Shown here: positions 1 through 11,300 of the stretch, piece after piece | Position numbering within the stretch: the first letter of the stretch is position 1 | Layout: each line of letters begins with the position of its first letter | Assembly (NCBI RefSeq): GCF_001949145.1 | Contig: NW_019091355.1 | Coordinates: 1,302,083-1,326,970 of the forward strand | Direction of reading: 5' to 3' | DNA: 24,888 nucleotides | Origin: Acanthaster planci | Taxonomy: Eukaryota; Echinodermata; Asteroidea; Valvatida; Acanthasteridae | Notes under the pieces: generated by a model | The model's database searches: none | What the model saw: only the letters and a program-made list of their open reading frames with translations | Told to the model about the DNA's origin: nothing | Program-made: the position numbers and the translations under genes

Positions 1-2412
1 CTCGCTGTTATGTTTGTGCATGAAACTATTGTACACAATTGTGCACACAATACACGTGCATTGCAAAATACTAGTCAATGGCATTGTAAACAGCTATATA
101 AATAACACTGCAGCTTCCACTTCATTTGTAGATGTAATGATTTAAAAATACACAAGTTTTAAAATGTTAATTCTGTGTAGGTACATGTACATACATGTAC
201 ATGAACCTTTATAAATTCTACATTTCTTGCTAACCTACACGTACATGTACACGTACCCACTGCCAACTGGGCTGCGTTCTATGCATTTTCCTTCCTCATG
301 AAACATCAAAGTCAATTATCCATATCTGTGCTCAGAGATTGGAAATGAATGCAAACTCATTTCAATAATTTCCCTTCCCATACAGCCACACTGAACACAT
401 GTAATGTACATGTGCGTGAATGTATAGGGCTGACTCAATTCCAATCATTCACAATTCGACCTTCAATTTGATTGAATATCTGAAATTCGTTCCTACCTAC
501 CAGCAGATTGTTAAACAAACCATGTATACAAAATCAGTTGCAATAACACTCACAACATGTACATGTAGGAGTATCTCCAGCCGCAATTTATCCCGTGATG
601 AACAATACATGTACTTCTTGCCCTGCTGAAAATTTATATTCCTTTTAAATTGTGTAATGAATAATTTACTTTTTAAATCGTAAGACTTCTGTCGCTTTTC
701 CTTTGAATCTGCTTGAAACTAGCCACCATGGTGCAATTTTTCTAATTCAAAACAAAAGAATATTTTCCCTTCCTTTTCATGAATTTTGCATTCAAATATT
801 AAAATCTGATACTATTCAAGTATTCGATAATCGACTGAATATTCAGTTATTTGGATATTCAGCACAGCCCTATGAATGTGTAAAGTGGCACCAGTATGGT
901 GAATTGGCAACCCAGCGGTATGCTTGATACTGGTGTGCAATATACCGGAGTACACATGCATACTGTACATGGAAAATGCCGATACCATGTACGAAAGGAC
1001 AGCATAGTGAGTGCTGTACGGACGGACACTGCTCTTGGGAACAATGTTGTAATTTGATGTACATGTACAATGCACATTATTGTACAGTATTTCATACAGG
1101 TGAATACCATGGTTAACACAGCCAGAGATTGTGACAATCGGCAACTCTTACACATGTTAGAGCCATGGATCATCTTCCATATGTAGATGTACATGTACAT
1201 GTACAGGCACAGGTGATTTTTTCATTTCCTACACATGTACATGTTTGTACATATACAGGTACACATGAACAATCACAGGTGATTTTTTCATTTCCTACAT
1301 ATGTATGTACTTTGAAATGAGATGAACATATGAACATATGAACATACATGTATGTACTGGTATGTAATCTATCATTCTGCAGATTTTAACACCAATCATT
1401 TGTGCTGCCAAAGCTACAGTACATGTACCGGCACATGTAAAAACAAACTAAAAAACACAACAAAATGAAACAAAAACTACACATAATGCCAAAACCTTGA
1501 CTCTTTGTCTATGAATAAATACAGGAACATGCAGGTTATACCATATTTGATCTGTGAACCCAATTGGTGTGACCACAGAGTAGGTGACATGTACATATAA
1601 GCTACACGTACATAAGCTATCCATGATCCTTACTCCATGATTGTGTTATAAAGCAAACAGTAACACAGTTGTCAAGTTGCTTATCTCGGAGAGCAAACAA
1701 GAATCTGTCTAGAATGACACCACTGTCATTTGCACAGTTGTGTAAACATTGAGATTTTAAAAATGTAAATTACCCTCACCTGTATGCACAACTTCATTAA
1801 AAACTGTACCCCTACACGTACATGTACCTACATGTATAGTAATTTCCTTGTTTAAACACATGTTGTATGCAACAATACATAATGTACAGTACATAATGTA
1901 CTTGTCCTGTGTGTGGCTGTAGGCATGTGTATAATCCGATTATGTTCTTGTAAGTTGTATTGCTTGCTCGGTGTTTTGTACACAAACTGTACTGTGACGT
2001 TTTGCACAACTGCTCAATCTGGGCAACTATTCTCCATGTTCTCGCTCAATCTTGCTGTATACATGTACTGGGGGTACATGTCCATGTACATGTAATGTGG
2101 ATAATTTCAACTTGAAACAGTTTGCCTTTTCTTTTTATTTTACAATATGTGGAAGACTGTGATCGTACTGATCAACCATTCACACCCAACCAGCATAAAT
2201 GTATATACACTGTATGTTGATGGGTGTGTACTATGACAAGACAGATCAGACCACTTACTCATCTAATGAAATTACTGGGTGTCTAATCCCTAATTATTTG
2301 TAACAACAAACTTTCTGTTGCAGTGGAACGGCTGTTGAGGTGCCTGGGTTAAGCTCTGGAGATTTACATTAGATTACGCAGAATTGGCAGCATTTCCTGT
2401 CAAGTCACCTAC
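1..2412. other. Non-coding region, probable intron, TACATGTA-rich
   Basis: No convincing exon is visible on either strand. The small open frames here (up to about 113 codons) overlap one another, have no recognisable composition and are built from repeats. The stretch is AT-rich and holds about twenty copies of ACATGTA, often inside GTACATGTAC, for example near 181-204, 550-565 and 1187-1204. Because the exon to its right on the minus strand ends in a splice donor at 2412/2411, this stretch is most simply the following intron of that gene. The next exon was not found in the window. Confidence 0.55.
1208..1314. repeat. Two-copy direct repeat, period 66 bases
   Basis: The word starting CACAGGTGATTTTTTCATTT occurs at 1208 and again at 1274, each copy followed by TCCTACA and then a run of ACATGTA or ATATGTA words. 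The two copies lie exactly 66 bases apart and are nearly identical over about 30 bases, so this is a local tandem duplication. No function is implied. Confidence 0.75.
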
Positions 2413-4112
2413 CTTTTCTCTAGGCTGTAGTTTGTTGCTAGCAGCTGCGCCTGATCTACGCTGACTGCCCTACCCCGGCTCGACACAACGCCGACGTGCT
2501 GGGTTCTATGCATGGCTGCAGCTTCTTCAACACTCAGGCTTCTGCTCAGCAGACAAGACGAGTCGTCCCTGCTGTCGAACATGTCATCGTCTAGGTACCG
2601 GCTGTCGCACATGAGGTCTTCCGAACAGAGTGAGTCCAGCTCGCACGAGTCTAGTGACTCCGAGCAGTGCTTGATGGCACTGATGTGCGGCTTGCGGAGC
2701 TGGTAAGCCAGCTCCAAGGGGCGGGTTGGCGTGGAGTAGGCGTCTGTGCTTGACTGCATCGACCCCATTGCACCCACAGTGAGCCGATGCCTGGGAGACA
2801 AAAAGGGGTCCGGCCGTGAGCTCTTGATGCAGGAGTGGGGGACAGTTGTCTCTGCTGGGACAGTACGAGCAGGGTTGGCACTAGGGCGGACTGCGTCTTG
2901 CACGGGTGGCATGACCTCATCAAGTGGCTGCGACGGGACCTGTGACTGGCCCTGTGACTGGCCAGACACGTCACGCCAGTTTCTCTCCACTGTCCCGCTT
3001 CTGGGAGGCTCAGCTGCGGGGCAGGAAATTGGTTTTTCCTTCAGGCTCAACTGCAGGGCTTCATTCGGTAATTCCCTACTGACAGTTGGCTCAGAGCTCT
3101 GACTTGTAATTCTGCTGTCTTCAGCGGGCTCAAGCTTGAAGGTTCTGTTCACAATGCACGTTGGGGATTCTTCAATCGGAAATGTCCTGTTGATGATATC
3201 GGGGCTCAAATTCCCAGTTCCGTTATCTTTTGTGAAAGTACTGTTCAACTGCAACTGCTTGCCTGAGATGTCTTGATGCGTTCCCGTATTTGTGGTGTCA
3301 TGAAGTGGGGAGGTGGATCTGGACATGCTAATGCTGCTTGAGTTCAAGCCTTCTGATTGGCTGCTGCTGGCTTGCCGCTTGATCCCTCGCGGCTCATCGC
3401 TGAAGACACTCCGGTAAGGCATGGGCTGCCCATAGACTTTGGCACTACTGTTTGACATATTTGAGCTGACGGAGCTGCGATCGCTCTCCGGGGTCCGAAC
3501 ACTGCTTGTTGACTCCCTGTCTGGTGGTGAACCATGAGGTAAATTTAATTCCAAATTGTGATCTCTGACACTTGACCCTGTGGTACCATGCCTGACATTT
3601 GCATTTAGTTCATCTCCGTTACTCCTTCCATTCGCAACGTCCGTCTTCTTGCCATTTGTGTTCCCATTTTCAAAAGAGGTGATTTTCTGCCAGGTGAAGC
3701 CAAACCCGAAACGTGAACTTGACTTTGCAGCTGAAACCCCATCCTGATGAACCGACTTACTGTTGCCATGGTGACCCAGCGTGGCCGCCTTTCCTGTTTT
3801 GTCCTTTCTACCATTAAACCTGTTCTCCTCCTCTTTCATATCGCTCAACCGCTTCTCGTAGCTGGCAACAATGGACGACGTCTTTGATCTCCGTTTCACA
3901 TCATCCTCTTTGCGATTTTTCCCCTGGCTCGGTGGTCGTACTTTCACGATGCCGTTCAGATCTTCTTCAGCGCTTTTCAAGTGCACATCAAGCTCCGACT
4001 CTGGTGGTGGAGGGACTTTCTTCTTACGAAAAGACGGCAAACGAGAGATGAATGATCGTTTAGATTTTGACGAACCCCCTTTAGTCAGGGGCCCGTCTGC
4101 TGAGGCAGACAT
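2413..4112 (-). CDS. Serine-rich coiled-coil protein, CCSER family (N-terminal exon, partial)
   Basis: This is one uninterrupted coding exon of 1700 bases (566 codons plus 2 bases) for a low-complexity, Ser/Thr/basic-rich protein. Seen: the N-terminus carries K-R-S-F-I-S-R-L-P-S-F-R-K-K-K at residues 18-32; a short aromatic patch F-G-F-G-F-T-W-Q-K lies near residues 135-143; an acidic, Ser-rich patch (E-S-L-D-S-C-E-L-D) is near residue 482; and there are R-S-L-S-V and R-A-V-S-V motifs near the end. As I recall it, human CCSER1 begins with a very similar S-R-L-P-x-F-R segment, and CCSER genes put most of their N-terminal half in one very large exon. Proteins of this family are linked to microtubules. 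The ATG at 4112 has G at -3 and an in-frame TAA 18 bases upstream. The open frame runs to a TAG at 2411-2409, but AAAAG|GTAGGTGA there is a good splice donor, so that stop is probably intronic and the coiled-coil part lies off the left edge. The family call is from motif memory and tentative; another serine-rich microtubule-associated protein is the main alternative. Confidence 0.6.
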
Positions 4113-4236
4113 GTCTGCCGGGTACTTTTACCGCGATTCTCTTTTGTTCTCACAGTCTGAAAGTAAAATCACCTCCGATGGAAATATCTAAGTTCGTCTG
4201 CCATCTTCAGATAAAGTTCCTCCTCACATGAATGAT
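4113..4236 (-). other. 5' untranslated part of the CCSER-like exon
   Basis: Read on the minus strand, a pyrimidine-rich acceptor TATTTTACAG|ATC places the exon start at 4236. A second acceptor-like sequence TTTTACTTTCAG lies just downstream and would start the exon near 4157, so alternative acceptors are possible. The longer form includes a short upstream open frame (separate entry). Confidence 0.45.
4169..4204 (-). promoter_or_regulatory. Upstream open reading frame in strong start context
   Basis: An 11-codon open frame (M-A-D-E-L-R-Y-F-H-R-R, stop TGA) lies 92 bases ahead of the CCSER-like start. Its start context AAGATGG has A at -3 and G at +4, better than that of the main start. If this part of the exon is in the mRNA it should reduce initiation at the main ATG. 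The downstream acceptor near 4157 would remove it. Confidence 0.35.
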
Positions 4237-5640
4237 CTGTAAAATAGGCAAATATTATTTTAGTTAGAAATAAAATATTATCTTCAGATATCTACATGTC
4301 ACTGTGTTACTACTTACGGTGAAACCAATCTAACTTGACAATAAGTAATACATGTAAGTTGTGAAATTAAGGACCTAGCGACTATATAGACATGGATGTT
4401 TGCAGCATAACAGAGACTGGTTCCTTCAAATGAAAGTAGGCAAGAGTTCCATATACATGATATATGGACGTCAGTAATTATTCCCTACAGTGATCTTTTA
4501 GCCGTCAGAAAGCAAACACATGTCCATAAAAGTTCAATTTAGGAGGGAAACAACTATGTCACTTACATATACTAAGAAAACAAGTTTTCAGACCAGTCTC
4601 ATAGGGTTTGTGCAGAGGGTGTCAAGTGGCATCCGTGTATGAAACTCTTTCCTGAAAGTGCACTGGCACTGTTATAAAGGATGAAATCTGACATTTTCCT
4701 GTTCACAGGTTTACGAATTTGCATTAGGTGATTACATGACACATGTACGTTTGAAGAAGGTCACGATGGTATGCTCCCAATTAATTCCAGCTAAGACAAG
4801 ACTACTGATGCCATCACATGATCAGGTGATGTTGGCCTACGTGTAGCCTGTTGGTCTATTGACAATTTTGTATTTTAAAGAGTGGACATCAGTCACACCA
4901 CTTGACACCCAATGTCATGTATTTCATGACTGAGCTTTGATATTTTCCCTGCTAAATTTGACTCCTGTCTGGAAGCTGAAATACCACTGTCATGAGTGAT
5001 GTCCATGTACATGTAAGATGGAACTCTTTGCCAACTAGAATTTAACTAAAATGGAAATGCGTACGCCAAACCCTTTTTCCTCTCTTCAATGGTTCAATCA
5101 TGGAGCATGGAGGTGGGCCTAGCTCTATGATGTACACGCACACGCAATGATCTCGTCTTGTCGTGCATGATTAAATTGGTTGCTGTCATGCCACGAACAC
5201 GTCATCCGACCACCATATTTGACACCAAATTACACGTTTTTGGTGGCACAGTAACCATTAAAGTAATCACAGAAATGTAGGAAAATGCCGAGACAAAGAT
5301 TAAATTCAGAAAAAAAGTCTGAAATTACTACTTACACTTGACAAATGGCAGAATAATCAAGAAATCCCCAGACGTTCGCGTAACATAAAAAATAATGTAT
5401 TTATAATGAGTGCATGCCTGAATTTCTAAACGTGTAGTTCAAGGCTTCCACATAAACCTAAACACTTAACGAAAAGTGACATAATAGAATGGCAGAAAAC
5501 TACATACAAGCAAATTCCAATTAGAACGATGTAATGAAATTAAATTCTAGAGAATTTTGAGAAAGTTACGATAGCCGAGTTCAACTCCAAATACATGTTG
5601 CAAATCTCAGCGGAACAGACGTTCAGTACAACACCTGCAT
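4237..5640. other. Non-coding stretch, probable first intron of the CCSER-like gene
   Basis: No exon-like open frame is visible on either strand. The stretch is AT-rich and ordinary apart from the inverted repeat at 4618-4910. It is assigned to an intron only because the exon at 4236 begins with a splice acceptor. Confidence 0.4.
4618..4910. repeat. Weak foldback repeat with 13-bp exact arms
   Basis: GGGTGTCAAGTGG at 4618 and its reverse complement CCACTTGACACCC ending at 4910 are exact. Imperfect similarity continues inward, ending in a shared ACTCTTT block. The arms are about 270 bases apart. This could be an old miniature inverted-repeat element; no target duplication was seen. Confidence 0.4.
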
Positions 5641-5643
5641 GAC

Positions 5644-5800
5644 GTACGGTATAGTCTTGGGATCAAGACGTTAGTGCTTGATAGCGGACACCGTACATAG
5701 TGCGCCCCCAACGACTCACAATTAGATTGTGCGCCAGTAAGTAAAATCTAGGTGTGCGCTATCGATCACAGACGTCTTGGGCCAAGACTATGTATCGTAC
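5644..5800. repeat. Foldback element with arms of about 48 bases
   Basis: The left arm (5644-5693) contains TATAGTCTTGG, CAAGACGT and TTGATAGCG. The right arm (5752-5800) contains the reverse complement of the same blocks in the same spacing, with a few mismatches. A second small inverted pair (GTGCGC/GCGC) lies in the loop. The layout is that of a miniature inverted-repeat element. No clear target-site duplication was found. Confidence 0.6.
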
Positions 5801-5819
5801 AGTATAGTAGTACGGTAGC

Positions 5820-5935
5820 ACGGTGCGGGTGTGGGAATCGTTAGTGGGCGGAGCTACATTAATTACGTCTCCGGTGGCCGCGCCGCTGCTCGACAACACG
5901 CCGGGTAGGGGCGCCAGGCTCCAGGCCTGCCTGAG
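5820..5935 (-). promoter_or_regulatory. GC-rich, CpG-rich segment, candidate promoter of the CCSER-like gene
   Basis: This is the only clearly GC-rich, CpG-containing block between the two minus-strand genes. It has a GC box GGGCGG at 5846-5851 and a run near 5875-5915 with several CGC and GCG words. It lies about 1.6 kb upstream of the first coding exon, where a non-coding first exon would be expected. The strand and start site are inferred. Confidence 0.3.
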
Positions 5936-7693
5936 TGCTCCATTAAAAACAGTGTAAAATTAACACAGTTTGGAGCCCAATTGCAGGCAACCAAAGTCCC
6001 TGAGGCCTCAAAAGAAGAAAAAGAAAACAAAGTGTGTTGTTTGGTCCTTCAGATTTCATTTGATTTTCAAATTTTAGTAAGTTAATCAAAGTTGATTTTT
6101 TATTATCTGGCTAAAACAAACTCACCCCCAAGTGAACGTTCCCACATCTTCTCAACAGCCATTTTCAGTTGACATCCCTCAACTTTTTCAGGCTCTTCTG
6201 ACAATTTTCCAATAGCATTTTTGTCTGCTTTACCCCCAGATGGGAGCCCCTGAATCTATAGAGATGATCTGGCCCATACTTATACACAATCCCACAATTT
6301 CTTGACGAGTGGAATTATAAGACTTGAAGGTTTTCATGGTGAACTTGACAGAAACTAGATGAGTAAAATGATTGCGGTTGCACCATCTATCAATCTCTTT
6401 CTTGGTATGTGTGGTTCTTAGAAGAACCAAGTTATTTCCCGGTTCTTCTCAGAAACACACATACTCAAGAAAGAGACTGATACATGGTGCAACCGCAATC
6501 ATTTTACTCATCGAGTGGAATTATGACAAGTTGAATCAATCTTAACTCTAGTCCTGAACAATGACATTCCTGACCGCAATTTCCGAGGACAGACAGAGGG
6601 AGAGACCATAGATAAAGTGTTCTAGTAGAGAATTTCGGAGACCTTATCACTTTTAATAAAAAAATTCAAGGAATAGAAACAAAGAAATTATTCTCAGATT
6701 AGATTTCACAGTATTCGATTCAAATGCTGAAAATATGAGACCTTCAGATCTACTGTAGATCTTTCCACGACCACATCCGAATTTCAACAAATCCAAATCA
6801 GTCTTGAGTTGCACCTTTCATTCACTTGTCCACGGTAAATTGAGCTCAAGTCCTGGGCTCCGTGAAGACAATAAGCATTAGTGCACGGTCTTGGAATCAT
6901 GTACAATGCTGCAAGATATTGCTGGATTAGGAAGTGAAACCTGCCTCCACGTAACAGAATTTGGACATCAAGCAACCCGGCTTCTTCAAGAAACTATATG
7001 ACCACAAGGAAAACTTAGCAAGACATTTTAAATCACACGCAAAACTGTTATTTTTTTCATGCAGTAACATCCAGAGTGTTCCTTCTACCATGGTTTAATT
7101 ACACATACCGGTACTGTTATTTGTCCAAGATAACACTGCATATCTTTATTAATAGTATCATTCCCTTGAATCAGCTACAAATTGGTTCAGGTTCGGCAAA
7201 TGCACTTAAATTGAAACTTCATTAAGAATTACCCACGTACATGTACATATATGTAACAAAATAAATTCAGTAAACCTCTGTCACATTTAACAACAGATTT
7301 TGACAGTCACATCCAGATATAAGTATCAGACATCTAAACTACATGTATAATAGATTATTTCGACCACAAATCGGCCATACAGGAAGATATTTAAGAACAG
7401 AGTAAAATATTTTAAATATTTTGCTCAGGTTAACTATTTACCATTATACCAGTTGAAAATTAACTTTTTATCAAAACTGCAAAACCTGCTATCATCACCA
7501 CAACTGCTAATAAATGTCACCCCTTTGATACTTTCCAGTTTTAACATAGCAACTGACTTCTTTTCATAGAATTAAAAATACAAATAATCCCAATTTTGCA
7601 TATGCAAACTCCTTAGAAAATAATTTCAGTCACAGTTCTTTTACAAATATTTCAACTTTTTCTGTAAACCCTGGTTTTAGGGATGATTTCACT
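5936..7693. other. Intergenic non-coding region
   Basis: No exon with splice sites or recognisable protein was seen on either strand. It contains the long hairpin at 6359-6512 and is otherwise AT-rich unique-looking sequence. It separates the candidate CCSER promoter from the candidate 3' end of the mannosidase gene. Confidence 0.5.
6359..6512. repeat. Long near-perfect hairpin, arms of about 70 bases, 12-base loop
   Basis: The left arm (6359-6428) and right arm (6441-6512) are reverse complements with only a few mismatches or one-base gaps. They share ATGAGTAAAATGATTGCGGT, GCACCAT, CTCTTTCTTG, GTATGTGTG and AGAAGAACC. The loop is 6429-6440. The word CGAGTGGAATTAT lies in direct orientation on both sides (left at 6306, right from about 6512). 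If transcribed it would form a long double-stranded RNA. Confidence 0.85.
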
Positions 7694-7699
7694 TTTATT
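7694..7699 (-). terminator. MAN2B1: Candidate poly(A) signal of MAN2B1
   Basis: TTTATT on the plus strand is AATAAA on the gene's strand. It is the first canonical hexamer I found downstream of the stop codon at 8306, implying a 3' untranslated region of roughly 620-640 bases. A non-canonical signal closer to the stop cannot be excluded. Confidence 0.35.
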
Positions 7700-8305
7700 G
7701 AAACTTTGATCGAAGTGTTGGAATTAAATATGGGCTAAATGCTGGAAGATCATCATCAGCTCGTCCATAATTACAGGATAACCTAGCACAACCTTAGAAA
7801 AACATACAGCCACCTTGGACCCTAGGCAACTCCCTATCTGTTTGCTCTAATTGCATGTAAGCCTCTATATGGTGTTGTACATGAGTCTCAGAGGGAAAAT
7901 GGCGTCAGCTGTGGGATAGATGTTGTTGCAACACCTAACAACATGCTTAAACATGAGCACATGTCCATTTTGAACACTTACACTATGCTACGCTATATAA
8001 CTATATGATGCAATATTGCTGGAGGTAGTTTTGTTAAAGATCAAACGGATTTTAAGCTACTATAAATTTCAAGATGTGCATTTTTGAATTAGATTTCTGT
8101 AATAAGTAAAACATCCCTACCTGTGAAATGTTATAAAACAAATATTGCTTGTTTGTGGCATAGTAAAACTACATTAGTCTCCTAAAGTCAAGGCAGAAGT
8201 AAGGAAAGTTGATTATTCTGTATCAATGCAAGGAGATTAGTTTACTCTACCACTTGTAGCAGTCAATACTTGCAGGACCTTGAAAAACTACTCGGGCTAA
8301 AACTA

Positions 8306-11300
8306 TTATTCATTGGTCCTTTTTACGGTAGCAATGAAGGTCCGTATCTCCATGGGATCGAGGGACACACTCAGTGTCGAAGGGGGCACTGGTACAGGCT
8401 TGATGGCTGAAAAGATAAAAAGAAGTCACTCCATGAGCTGTCGGTTAGTCATTGGCAACAGACTTCAGGAAATGCAGTTTTAAAGGTATTTTGTCAGCCT
8501 ACAATAAGCAATGCTGCATGGCCCATTGCTGACTGAAAAATCAAATTAGAAGCAGTGATTTTGTTTTTGATGAATCATACACTTCTGAATGTGTTTACCC
8601 AACAGTTCCTAATGCACCACTCACAAAAGTGTTATTTTTAATTTCAAACCCTGACTGCATCCATGATCTCTCTTTAATACAAAGTTGCTCAACAACCAAC
8701 TGTATGAGTTCTGTCGGTACGTGCTGATTAAAAATTTACGTGGGGGTGTTGGGTATGGACTGTCCGTTATATTCCACTGTAGGCGTTTCTCGTCAGCCAG
8801 AGCCTCATTTGCTGCCAGTGTCATCTCTTTCAGACTGGTGATGCCGAATGGCTCAAACAAACCCTGCAGGGACGGACACAAGCACGACTCTGTGATATCC
8901 TAAAGTGAATTGGTGCGGGCATTATGTCGTCACACGATACTGACAGCCACAGATATTTAACATCAATATAATCTATTGTTTGAATCAGGTAAAAATGTGA
9001 AACAAAGCTACCTACCTTCAGTTCAAATTTCACTTTTTGGGACAGCACTGGATCTTCAGCCACAGCAAATTGGTTTTCTGCTCGGATCAAGATAGAGCTG
9101 TCCGTCCAACGTTCCAAGGTGAGTAGATGGATGTTAGAGGGAAGAGCCCGTGACACCATAGATTCCTGGTAATCAATAATGGGAAAGGCTTCANNNNNNN
9201 NNNNNNNNNNNNNNNNNNNNNNNNNNNNNNNNNNNNNNNNNNNNNNNNNNNNNNNNNNNNNNNNNNNNNNNNNNNNNNNNNNNNNNNNNNNNNNNNNNNN
9301 NNNNNNNNNNNNNNNNNNNNNNNNNNNNNNNNNNNNNNNNNNNNNNNNNNNNNNNNNNNNNNNNNNNNNNNNNNNNNNNNNNNNNNNNNNNNNNNNNNNN
9401 NNNNNNNNNNNNNNNNNNNNNNNNNNNNNNNNNNNNNNNNNNNNNNNNNNNNNNNNNNNNNNNNNNNNNNNNNNNNNNNNNNNNNNNNNNNNNNNNNNNN
9501 NNNNNNNNNNNNNNNNNNNNNNNNNNNNNNNNNNNNNNNNNNNNNNNNNNNNNNNNNNNNNNNNNNNNNNNNNNNNNNNNNNNNNNNNNNNNNNNNNNNN
9601 NNNNNNNNNNNNNNNNNNNNNNNNNNNNNNNNNNNNNNNNNNNNNNNNNNNNNNNNNNNNNNNNNNNNNNNNNNNNNNNNNNNNNNNNNNNNNNNNNNNN
9701 NNNNNNNNNNNNNNNNNNNNNNNNNNNNNNNNNNNNNNNNNNNNNNNNNNNNNNNNNNNNNNNNNNNNNNNNNNNNNNNNNNNNNNNNNNNNNNNNNNNN
9801 NNNNNNNNNNNNNNNNNNNNNNNNNNNNNNNNNNNNNNNNNNNNNNNNNNNNNNNNNNNNNNNNNNNNNNNNNNNNNNNNNNNNNNNNNNNNNNNNNNNN
9901 NNNNNNNNNNNNNNNNNNNNNNNNNNNNNNNNNNNNNNNNNNNNNNNNNNNNNNNNNNNNNNNNNNNNNNNNNNNNNNNNNNNNNNNNNNNNNNNNNNNN
10001 NNNNNNNNNNNNNNNNNNNNNNNNNNNNNNNNNNNNNNNNNNNNNNNNNNNNNNNNNNNNNNNNNNNNNNNNNNNNNNNNNNNNNNNNNNNNNNNNNNNN
10101 NNNNNNNNNNNNNNNNNNNNNNNNNNNNNNNNNNNNNNNNNNNNNNNNNNNNNNNNNNNNNNNNNNNNNNNNNNNNNNGTGATTGCTGGACAAGGAACAA
10201 TAAAACTATCCTCATCGTTTCTTCAATTTTGCTTTGAGCACGAACAGTTATTGTCCCTTATTGTTTTACTGTGTCTCGGCAACTGCAGGTCACTTGGTCT
10301 GAAAAAAGACAAATTTAGAGCATCAGATGCAAATGGCCTGCAGTGTTCTGGTTATCTATTCAATCGATGACAGTTAATTTACTATTGTAAATGCCTTGAT
10401 TATAATTATCTTACTTTAAGCCATTGTCAATGTGATCTTGAGAGATAGTAGATGCACCCTACCATAGTGTTGAACTTGGTGGCCCAGTCTTGTACCCCTT
10501 TGGTGAATGACAGTGAGGGTGCCATATACAGCTGTTCTCCGAGAATCCTGTGAGCCACAGCTGCTTTGTTGACAGACGTGAGGAGGACGCAGTGCTTGCC
10601 ACGGATGATAAGTCCGTCTCCAAACTGACCGGTCTCGTTGAGTGGCTCGCCCACTCCACGATTGTCATCAGCTAGAGTGCGTCGGTGGATCTACAGTTTG
10701 ATGAAGAACTGGGGTTTAAAGCTGAGTTAAAGTTCACACTCTGACGCTGTACATACCTTGTAAATATTCAAGAAATAATAGCCCATATATGCCGTGTATT
10801 ATGTATATAAACTTCTGTTATATTGTTCATAATCACGAACGTGATCACAAACTTGGTGAGTGAAAGTTTCATTTTTGGTGGTTAACTAATCAAATGTTCA
10901 CATAGTGTAGCAAAGCTTGCAAATCAAAAAGTGAGCCCTGCAAGGCTCCACCCAAAGACCTGGTGAAGGGAAAACCTTAACCATATTGGTAAGAAATAAA
11001 TGGTTAACAATTTGAAACAGTCTAATTTTATAGGCAACGTCAGCCAGAGAACTTTTTTCATTGCCAACTTACCATGATTTCCAATGACCCATCTTGGACA
11101 CTGCTTCCACCCTGAGACCTGTCAGTCATCACCGTCAGTTGCATCTTAGGATCCTGTATTTGTGACCAACACCACAAAACACCACTGAAAACTAATGATC
11201 AAAAGAAATGTGGCAGAGTGGGACTCGAACTTCAGACCGAGTGAAGAGCAGTTCAGCTGCACTACCAAGCTCAGCTGAAAATGCTGAATATTGCAGCTCC

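Noticed and set aside
859-1200. Overlapping minus-strand open frames of 110 and 113 codons
   Set aside because: Two frames overlap in the same repeat-rich DNA, are rich in Cys, Met, Tyr and His from TACATGTA words, and have no splice or start context support.
2409-2411. TAG stop as the true end of the CCSER-like protein
   Set aside because: It overlaps a good splice donor (AAAAG|GTAGGTGA), and the expected coiled-coil part is missing. Termination here cannot be fully excluded without transcript data.
2512-4191. Open frames opposite or out of frame with the CCSER-like exon (2512-2706, 2746-3102, 3871-4191 plus; 2651-2974, 3344-3535, 3605-3814 minus)
   Set aside because: They are shadows of the 1.7-kb coding exon. 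They lack a protein-like composition of their own.
8830-10237. Long open frames of 350-460 codons crossing the gap on both strands
   Set aside because: They consist almost entirely of Ns and exist only because Ns do not read as stops. The real content at 9016-9165 is MAN2B1 exon 22.
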